A DNA stretch of 64,000 nt. It comes from Tetradesmus obliquus. Taxonomy: Eukaryota > Chlorophyta > Chlorophyceae > Sphaeropleales > Scenedesmaceae. Positions 56,058-64,000 of this stretch are shown one piece after another. The position numbers and the translations under genes were made by a program. The number at the start of each line of letters is the position of its first letter. The first letter of the stretch is position 1. The notes under the pieces are model-generated. The model was not told the origin of the DNA. It saw only the letters and a program-made list of their open reading frames with translations, and searched no databases. Where the stretch lies: assembly GCA_030272155.1 (NCBI GenBank), contig CP126204.1:1355501-1419500 (forward strand), given 5' to 3'.

Positions 56058-57702
56058 TGCTGGCAGGCACACAGGGCCGCATCGTGTTCAACGGCGGCCA
56101 CCTCAGCAGGGTTTTTGACATCCCCTCTGGCTGCGCGCAGGGCAGCCCACTCAGCCCGCTGCTGTATGTGCTAGCAGCGCAGCCGCTGGCGGCCAAATGC
56201 AGAGCGCTGCAAGCAGCAGGGGAGGTGGACAGCATCAGCATGCCCGATGGCTCAGCAGCACCCTGCAGCATGCAGCATGCAGACGACACCACCCTGCACG
56301 CCGCCAGCAGGCAAGGCGTTGCTGTGCTGGTGAGGAAAGCAGTACAGCCGTTTTGTGCAGCGAGTGGCGCAAAGCTGGGAGTCAGCAAGTGCCAGGGCAT
56401 GGAAGTAGGCACGCAGCAGCCGTTTGTAGGGGTAGATCCAGCCACGCAGATACCGTTCCATGATACAGCACTACACCCGATCAGGCACCTGGGTCTGCTG
56501 CTGTCAGCAGCAGGCGCAGAGCCGCATGCAGCAGCGCTGTACACGCAGCGCCTGCAAACCATCACATACCGGGCGCGGCAGTGGGCACGGCAGAATCTCA
56601 GCTATTTGGGGCGCTGCGCAGTTGCGCAGCAGATGATGGCATCTTGCATCACCTATCATGCGCAGTTCGTGCCAGTCCCAGTAGATATCATGGCCAGGAT
56701 GCACCGCCGCCTCTTAGGGTTTGTGACAGAGCAGGGCTGCGCTCGAGAAGCCAACATCCGGCAGTGGAATGAAAGCCCTCCGGCAGCAGTGGCCAGCCTG
56801 CCTTTCAGCATGGGCGGAATGAGGCAGGTTGATGTCAGGGCGCACGCCACAGCAATGCAGGCACGTACAGCAGCAGCATTGCTGTCGCCGCGGCGAGCCC
56901 CGTGGAAGGCCTTCATGCGGGCCAACCTGCGCCATGCACTGCCAGGACTAGGGGAGGCAGCGTTGGTGCAGCGCTCAAAGGCGCCGCTGCAGGCTGCCGC
57001 CAGGGGCGGCAGGCTGCCGCTGCGCCTATCAGCATACATAGAGGCGCTGCAAAGCGTGGGCATTCACAGGCACGTGGAGCACAGCGCCATGACCAGCCAG
57101 CAGGTCCAGCTTGAGCTGCTAGTGGGGAACCACAGCGTGGGCAGCAGCTCAGATGGGCAGATGTTGGCAGCAGCCGGTGCCCTCCCTGCTCAGCTGCGCC
57201 ACGGCGCAGGCACCACACTGGGGCAGGTGCAGCAGCAGCTAACTGGACAGCCGCAGCAAGATGGCATTGTGCTGCCGCCGGCATGGCTGCGCACTCTGCG
57301 GGAGGGCAGCACAGGTGCATGGCAGACCGACACGCAGCAACAGTGGGCACAACAGTTGCAGCACGGTGGCACCACCAAGTGCTACAAGGTGCAGCAGGAT
57401 GGCAGCTTGAAGGCCACAACAGCTGTCCTAATGGACACAGCAGCCCTCCAATGGGCGCCATGTTGTGTGGTAGATGTAACAGCAGTGCCGCACCCTGCAT
57501 TTCAGCGGCAACAACAGCAGCGGCAGCAGCAGCAGCAGCAGCGGCAGCAGCCAGCAGCACGGCAACAGCGGCAGCCACGACAGCAGCAACAACAGGAACG
57601 TCAGCAGCAGCAGCCGCAGCAGCCAGCTGCATGGCAACAGCAGCAGCCGCGACAACAGCAACAACAGGAACGGCAGCAGCAGCAGCAGCAGCAGCACCAG
57701 GG

Positions 57703-57747
<45 letters not shown>

Positions 57748-60687
57748 CCAAGGACAGCACCAGCAACAGCAGCAGCAGCAGCAATCGCGAAGCACGCCGT
57801 CATGGTACCTGGTGGGGGCTTGGGCAGACATTCGCGTAGACCCTAGTGTATGGGGGATGGGGTTTGCTGTCAGCTTGCTGCAGTTCACGCCAAAGGTGGC
57901 AACATGCAGGCTGCTGCAGGAGCAATGCAGTCGGCAGTGCAAAGAGGGATGGGTATCAGGTGTCGGCATGCGCCCGCGCCTGTGGCGCAACCGCCTGGGT
58001 GCTGAGGCGCCACAGGACGGCTTGCAGGAGATGGAGGCAGCTCAGAAACGGTCCTTCCAGCAAATGCAGCAAAGTAGCGAGGCGCCTGGCAATCGCAGCA
58101 GCAGCAGCAGTGGCAGCCAGCGGTTTAGCGACGCAGCTATGATGGCAGCTTACCATGCGTCCTGGATGGATCCGTCCAGGGAGCGGGAGCTGCCAAGACA
58201 GCGCGCGGCAACAGCAGCAGCAGTAGTCACGGCTCAACGGCAGCAACAGGAGCAGCAACAGCAGCGCATCAGCTGCCCAGCACACAATGATCTACTGGAC
58301 CCGATCACTCACTCCATGGGTGCTGCCAATGCCAGGCAGCACCGCTGGGTGGCGAGTTATCAACGGCTGAAAGACACCCAGCTGCCGAGGCGGCTGCGAG
58401 TGTTTGGCTGGCGGCTTCTGCATGCAGGAGTGAAGGTAGGCGCACGGCGCATGCTGGCATCCAGCAGGCACGCGCCGGCTCACTTTACCTGCCCAGCCCA
58501 GCAGTGCCAGCAGCCGCAGCAACTGGAGACCCTCACCCACTTGTTAGTGGAGTGCCCTGTAGCTGCAGCAGCGTGGCAGTGGTACGCGCAACAGGTGTGG
58601 CAGCGTGTGCAGCCCGGAGCAGTGGTCCCTGTTAATAACAGCCGTCTGCTGCTGCTGGATGACTTCAGTGTGTGGGCGCCGCCAGCAGGGCAGCAGCAGA
58701 TGTGGACGCAGCTGCGTCTGCTGCTGCTGGAGTCCATTTGGGTGGTGCGCTGCAGCAGCATCAGGGCTGGCGTGACTGTGCCCAGTGCCGATGGCAGCGA
58801 TGGCAGCGGCAGCCACAATGCAGGCAGCAATTCTCAATCTCAGAGCCACGGCATCAGCGATGCAGAGGGCAGCAGCAGCAGCAGCAGCAGCATGGGCAGT
58901 CAACGGGGTACAGCTGGCGAGCCGGGCAGCTCATCATACGCTGCTAAGGCTGTGGCGTGTAGGTTTCTGGCAGAGCTGCGGCAGCAAATTCAGAGGGAGT
59001 GGGATAGGGTGGAAGTAGATGTTAGGATAGGTTGTGGGATACCGTTTGCATGGCTGCAGGGAAGGTCGCCTGAGATCAAACTTGTTGACATCCCCTCTGG
59101 CTGCGCGCAGGGCAGCCCACTCAGCCCGCTGCTGTATGTGCTAGCAGCGCAGCCGCTGGCGGCCAAATGCAGAGCGCTGCAAGCAGCAGGGGAAGTGGAC
59201 AGCATCAGCATGCCCGAGGGCTCAGCAGCACCCTGCAGCATGCAGCATGCAGACGACACCACCCTGCACGCCGCCAGCAGGCAAGGCGTTGCTGTGCTGG
59301 TGAGGAAAGCAGTACAGCCGTTTTGTGCAGCGAGTGGCGCCAAGCTGGGAGTCAGCAAGTGCCAGGGCATGGAAGTGGGCACGCAGCAGCCGTTTGTAGG
59401 GGTAGATCCAGCCACGCAGATACCGTTCCATGATACAGCACTACACCCGATCAGGCACCTGGGTCTGCTGCTGTCAGCAGCAGGCGCAGAGCCGCATGCA
59501 GCAGCGCTGTACACGCAGCGCCTGCAAACCATCACATACCGGGCGCGGCAGTGGGCACGGCAGAATCTCAGCTATTTGGGGCGCTGCGCAGTTGCGCAGC
59601 AGATGATGGCATCTTGCATCACCTATCATGCGCAGTTCGTGCCAGTCCCAGTAGATATCATGGCCAGGATGCACCGCCGCCTCTTGGGGTTTGTGACAGA
59701 GCAGGGCTGCGCTCGAGAAGCCAACATCCGGCAGTGGAATGAAAGCCCTCCGGCAGCAGTGGCCAGCCTGCCTTTCAGCATGGGCGGAATGAGGCAGGTT
59801 GATGTCAGGGCGCACGCCACAGCAATGCAGGCACGTACAGCAGCAGCATTGCTGTCGCCGCGGCGAGCCCCATGGAAGGCCTTCATGCGGGCCAACCTGC
59901 GCCACGCACTGCCAGGACTAGGGGAGGCAGCGTTGGTGCAGCGATCAAAGGCGCCGCTGCAGGCTGCCGCCAGGGGCGGCAGGCTGCCGCTGCGCCTATC
60001 AGCATACATAGAGGCGCTGCAAAGCGTGGGCATTCACAGGCACGTCGAGCACAGCGCCATGACCAGCCAGCAGATCCAGCTTGAGCTGCTAGTGGGGAAC
60101 CACAGCGTGGGCAGCAGCTCAGATGGGCAGATGTTGGCAGCAGCCGGTGCCCTCCCTGCTCAGCTGCGCCACGGCGCAGGCACCACACTGGGGCAGGTGC
60201 AGCAGCAGCTAACTGGACAGCCGCAGCAAGATGGCATTGTGCTGCCGCCGGCATGGCTGCACACTCTGCGGGAGGGCAGCATAGGTGCATGGCAGACCGA
60301 CACGCAGCAACAGTGGGCACAACAGTTGCAGCACGATGGCACCACCAAGTGCTACAAGGTGCAGCAGGATGGCAGCTTGAAGGCCACAACAGCTGTCCTA
60401 ATGGACACAGCAGCCCTCCAATGGGCGCCATGTTGTGTGGTAGATGTAACAGCAGTGCCGCACCCTGCATTTCAGCGGCAACAACAGCAGCGGCAGCAGC
60501 GGCAGCAGCAGCAGCAACAGCGGCAGCAGCCAGCAGCACGGCAACAGCGGCAGCCACGACAGCAGCAACAACAGGAACGTCAGCAGCAGCAGCTGCAGCA
60601 GCCAGCTGCATGGCAACAGCAACAGCCGCGACAGCAGCAACAACAGGAACGGCAGCAGCAGCAGCAGCAGCAGCAGCACCACCAGGG

Positions 60688-60732
<45 letters not shown>

Positions 60733-62152
60733 CCAAGGACAGCACCCGCAACAGCAGCAGCAGCAGCAGCAATCGCGAAGCACGCCGTCATGGTACCTGG
60801 TGGGGGCTTGGGCAGACATTCGCGTAGATCCTAGTGTATGGGGGATGGGGTTTGCTGTCAGCTTGCTGCAGTTCACGCCAAAGGTGGCAACATGCAGGCT
60901 GCTGCAGGAGCAATGCAGTCGGCAGTGCAAAGAGGGATGGGTATCAGGTGTCGGCATGCGCCCGCGCCTGTGGCGCAACCGCCTGGGTGCTGAGGCGCCA
61001 CAGGACGGCTTGCAGGAGATGGAGGCAGCTCAGAAACGGTCCTTCCAGCAAATGCAGCAAAATAGCGAGGCGCCTGGCAATCGTAGCAGCAGCAGCAGTG
61101 GCAGCCAGCGGTTTAGCGACGCAGCTATGATGGCGGCTTACCATGCGTCCTGGATGGATCCGTCCAGGGAGCGGGAGCTGCCAAGACAGCGCGCGGCAAC
61201 AGCAGCAGCAGTAGTCACAGCTCAACGGCAGCAACAGGAGCAGCAACAGCAGCGCATCAGCTGCCCAGCACACAATGATCTACTGGACCCGATCACTCAC
61301 TCCATGGGTGCTGCCAATGCCAGGCAGCACCGCTGGGTGGCGAGTTATCAGCGGCTAAAAGACACCCAGCTGCCGAGGCGGCTGCGAGTGTTTGGCTGGC
61401 GGCTTCTGCATGCAGGAGTGAAGGTAGGCGCACGGCGCATGCTGGCATCCAGCAGACACGCGCCGGCTCACTTTACCTGCCCAGCACAGCAGTGCCAGCA
61501 GCCGCAGCAACTGGAGACCCTCACCCACTTGTTAGTGGAGTGCCCTGTAGCTGCAGCAGCGTGGCAGTGGTACGCGCAACAGGTGTGGCAGCGTGTGCAG
61601 CCCGGAGCAGTGGTCCCTGTTAATAACAGCCGTCTGCTGCTGCTGGATGACTTCAGTGTGTGGGCCCCGCCAGCAGGGCAGCAGCAGATGTGGACGCAGC
61701 TGCGTCTGCTGCTGCTGGAGTCCATTTGGGTGGTGCGTTGCAGCAGCATCAGGCCTGGCGTGATTGTGGCCAGTGCAGATGGCAGCGATGGCAGCGGCAG
61801 CCGCAATGCAGGCAACAATTCTCAATCTCAGAGCCACGGCATCAGCGATGCAGAGGACAGCAGAAGCAGCAGCATGGGCAGGCAACGGGGTACAACTGGC
61901 GAGCCGGGCAGCTCATCATACGCTGCTAAGGCTGTGGCGTGTAGGTTTCTGGCAGAGCTGCGGCAGCAAATTCAGAGGGAGTGGGATAGGGTGGAAGTAG
62001 ATGTTAGGATAGGTTGTGGGATACCGTTTGCATGGCTGCAGGGAAGGTCGCCTGAGATCAAACTTGTTGACTTTGAGCAGAAGTGGGGAGCACTGTATAG
62101 GATGGGCGCAAATGGGCGCATCAAGGTTCGGGCCAGCGCGGCTGGCATGTGA
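56018..62152 (+). CDS. LINE double-unit fusion ORF (2044 codons)
   Basis: The first ~13 codons are antisense 3' UTR of the neighbouring copy, so this ATG is not a natural start. The element coding sequence begins at LLAGTQGRIVFNGGHLSRVF. Order: RT motif B (GCAQGSPLSP), motif C (QHADDTT), thumb, Gln-rich linker, WYLVGAWADIRVDPSVWG segment, zinc-binding region, then again from IPSGCAQGSPLSP the same series, ending VRASAAGM. RT motif A (FLDFEKAYD in the 40-kb copy) is missing from both units, so catalysis is unlikely. The frame stays open through about 6 kb because the duplicated unit is a multiple of three and little decay has occurred. Confidence 0.6.
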
Positions 62153-62966
62153 GGGATGGATTGGGCACGGGTCTACGAGGCGTGGTGGTCTGTTTTGACG
62201 GTTCGGGCGGGGGGTACAATGCATTCGTTGGAGTAGTGGCCGTCGTTCCTCGTTGTGATGTGTTGCAAAATAGTATGGCAAAGGATAAGCTGATGGCCGG
62301 GATACGTTATGTATGCATGTGAGTGGGTAGCAGAGTACGTTATGTATGCGTGCGTGTGGGTAGCAGTGTACGAGGATGTGTGCAGCATGTGTGGATTAGT
62401 TTGTGTGTGTGTGGCTTTGTGTGCCTGAGGTGGTGTCATTTCCTACAGAATGCCACATATCTCATAGGTGTATGTTCGGTCAGTAGCAGGGTGTGCTTTG
62501 CATGAAGTGGAGAGTCAATGAATAGTCAGGTGGGGATTGTCTGTGTCGACAATCCGTCACCTATTAATAGGCGTCTTGTGTAGGTGTCGTAATGCTGCCT
62601 GTAAAGTGCAGCTTGTAGAGGTGTACAAGTCACCATGCAGTGATAGCTGACAGTTACGCCATGGACAGATTTTGTTTCAAGGGCCAGTCACGGTCTGTCA
62701 CACATCACAGGACGTCATTGCGCGACTGTGATTTTAGTGGAGTCTGGGCACTCGGTCAGGTCCTGGATGCCTTTCGGGGCTGCTCCGCAAGGGGCTGTCT
62801 GCATGATCGTGTGACAGCGTCTCTTGGTACAAGAGACCTGTGGAGTGAGTGCGGAACAGGTTGCCTCATTCTCTCAATGGATCTTTTTATGGAGCAAGTG
62901 CACAGTTATTTAGGTCCGCCCTTGTAACGTTCTTGCTTCAAAAAAAAAAAAAAAAAAAAAAAAAAA
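56058..62966 (+). mobile_element. Long LINE block, RT mid-domain through two fused ORF units to poly(A)
   Basis: Starts inside RT just before motif B and runs through a Gln-rich linker and zinc-binding region. It fuses at TTGAC to a second RT C-terminal half, linker and zinc-binding region (stop 62150-62152), then 3' UTR and poly(A) 62941-62966. From about 57313 onward it is a near-identical copy of 32789 onward, offset 24,525 bp. Confidence 0.88.
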
Positions 62967-63843
62967 CTTGTTGACTTTGAGCAGAAGTGGGGAGCACTGT
63001 ATAGGATGGGCGCAGATGGGCGCATCAAGGTTCGGGCCAGCGCGGCTGGCATGTGAGGGATGGATTGGGCACGGGTCTACGAGGCGGGGTGGTCTGTTTT
63101 GACGGTTCGGGCAGGGTGTACAATGCATTCGTTGGAGTAGTGGCCGTCGTTCCTCGTTGTGATGTGTTGCAAAATAGTATGGCAAAGGCTAAGTTGATGG
63201 CCGGGATACGTTATGTATGCATGTGAGTGGGTAGCAGAGTACGTTATGTATGCGTGCGTGTGGGTAGCACAGTACGAGGATGTGGGCAGCATGTGTGGAT
63301 AAGTTTGTGTGTGTGTGGCTTTGTGTGCCTGATTTGGTGTCATTTCCTGCAGAATGCCACATATCTCATAGGGGTGTGTTCGGTCAGTAGCAGGATGTGC
63401 TTTGCATGAAGTGGAGAGTCAATGAATAGTCAGGTGGGGATTGTCTGTGTCGACAATCCGTCACCTATTAATAGGCGTCTTGTGTAGGTGTCGTAATGCT
63501 GCCTGTAAAGTGCAGCTTTTAGAGGTGTACAAGTCACCATGCAGTGATAGCTGACAGTTACGCCATGGACAGATTTTGTTTCAAGGGCCAGTCACGGTCT
63601 GTCACACATCACAGGACGTCATTGCGCGACTGTGATTTTAGTGGAGTCTGGGCACTCGGTCAGGTCCTGGATGCCTTTCGAGGCTGCTCCGCAAGGGGCT
63701 GTCTGCATGATCGTGTGACAGCGTCTCTTGGTACAAGAGACCTGTGGGGTGAGTGCGGAACAGGTTGCCTCACTCTCTCAATGGATCATTTTATGGAGCA
63801 AGTGCACAGTTATTTAGGTCAGCCCTTGTAACGTTCTTGCTTC

Positions 63844-63871
<28 letters not shown>
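62967..63871 (+). mobile_element. 5'-truncated LINE copy
   Basis: Counterpart of 38455-39360: starts at CTTGTTGACTTTGAGC, stop codon, 3' UTR, poly(A) 63844-63871. It differs from its partner by a few bases and by tail lengths only. Confidence 0.85.
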
Positions 63872-63874
<3 letters not shown>

Positions 63875-64000
63875 GCCACATCACAGGACGTCATTGCGCG
63901 ACTGTGCTTTTAGTGGAGTCTGGGCACTCGGTCAGGTCCTGGATGCCTTTCGGGGCTGCTCCGCACGGGGCTGTCTGCATGATCGTGTGACAGCGTCTCT
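63872..64000 (+). mobile_element. LINE 3' fragment cut by the window end
   Basis: Counterpart of 39361-39489: TGGGCCAC then ATCACAGGACGTC and onward. It continues past the window, so the duplicated segment is longer than can be seen. Confidence 0.8.

Larger units (their letters stand above)
19688..64000. repeat. Nested Zepp-like LINE cluster with interspersed satellite
   Basis: From 19.69 kb to the window end the DNA consists of copies of one LINE in both orientations plus a ~333-bp satellite, with no host gene recognised. All LINE copies share the 3' terminus CCCTTGTAACGTTCTTGCTTC followed by poly(A), or its complement preceded by poly(T). Most are 5'-truncated and many interrupt another copy with a short target-site duplication. 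Individual blocks are listed separately. The TGTAA 13 bp before the tail is a host-type polyadenylation signal. The cluster runs off the window edge, so its full size is unknown. Confidence 0.9.

Noticed and set aside
32834-62152. The 1597- and 2044-codon frames as host genes
   Set aside because: They are fused LINE segments with internal duplication and no RT motif A. The longer one begins in antisense 3' UTR of another copy.
21619-63831. Dozens of 60-120-codon open frames (for example those starting MRDCDFSGVWALGQ or MTPPQAHKATH) repeated across the cluster
   Set aside because: They lie in the LINE 3' UTR or on its opposite strand, and repeat only because the UTR repeats. They have no splice structure or domain, and their ends run into poly(A) or poly(T).
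19688-64000. Telomere or subtelomere end
   Set aside because: No run of TTTAGGG, TTTTAGGG or similar repeats was seen on either strand. A subtelomeric position cannot be excluded, but nothing here shows it.
19688-64000. LTR retrotransposon, virus-derived element or CRISPR array
   Set aside because: No long terminal repeats, integrase, protease or capsid domain was seen. The poly(A) tails and AP-endonuclease/RT order are LINE features. Repeat spacing is irregular and explained by LINE ends.

Overview
The window looks like nuclear DNA of a green alga (Chlorophyta, most likely a chlorophycean). The evidence is intron-dense genes with GTGAGT/GTGCGT donors and CTGCAG acceptors, pervasive CAG/CTG triplets that encode poly-Gln and poly-Ala, TGTAA-type polyadenylation signals, a plant-type asparaginyl-tRNA synthetase, and a Zepp-like LINE cluster. 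I worked out gene structures by matching exon phases by eye. No database search was possible.

Genic part (1-19.5 kb). Four genes can be modelled completely. (1) A secreted two-domain fasciclin (FAS1) protein lies on the minus strand (9 exons, 368 aa). (2) A 226-aa protein of unknown function, with a transit-peptide-like N-terminus and one C-terminal membrane helix, lies on the minus strand (3 exons). (3) A SMARCAL1/ZRANB3-type annealing helicase lies on the plus strand (12 exons, 1036 aa), with a Gln-rich N-terminus, a HARP-like segment, a full SNF2 motor and a C-terminal PCNA-binding (PIP) box. (4) A cytosolic-type asparaginyl-tRNA synthetase lies on the plus strand (12 exons, 582 aa). They share no obvious pathway and look like ordinary neighbours. 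Genes 2 and 3 are divergent around a shared upstream region.

Repeat part (19.69 kb to the end). About 150 bp after the tRNA synthetase stop codon the gene space ends. The remaining 44 kb is almost entirely copies of one L1-clade non-LTR retrotransposon (AP-type endonuclease, reverse transcriptase, CAG-encoded Gln-rich linker, zinc-binding domain, ~790-bp 3' UTR, poly(A)) in both orientations, plus a ~333-bp satellite. Copies are 5'-truncated, end at the same 3' terminus followed by 10-40 A, and sit inside one another with 10-15 bp target-site duplications. Nested blocks have then been copied whole: a 1,748-bp tandem duplication, a ~3.16-kb tandem duplication, repeated 74- to 80-bp insertions at identical sites, and a ~6.7-kb segment repeated 24.5 kb away.

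This matches the 'Zepp' pattern known from Chlorella (subtelomeric) and the Zepp-like clusters that mark putative centromeres in Coccomyxa and Chlamydomonas. The window may therefore span a chromosome-arm gene edge and the start of a regional centromere or pericentromere. That role is inference; the nested architecture is visible directly.
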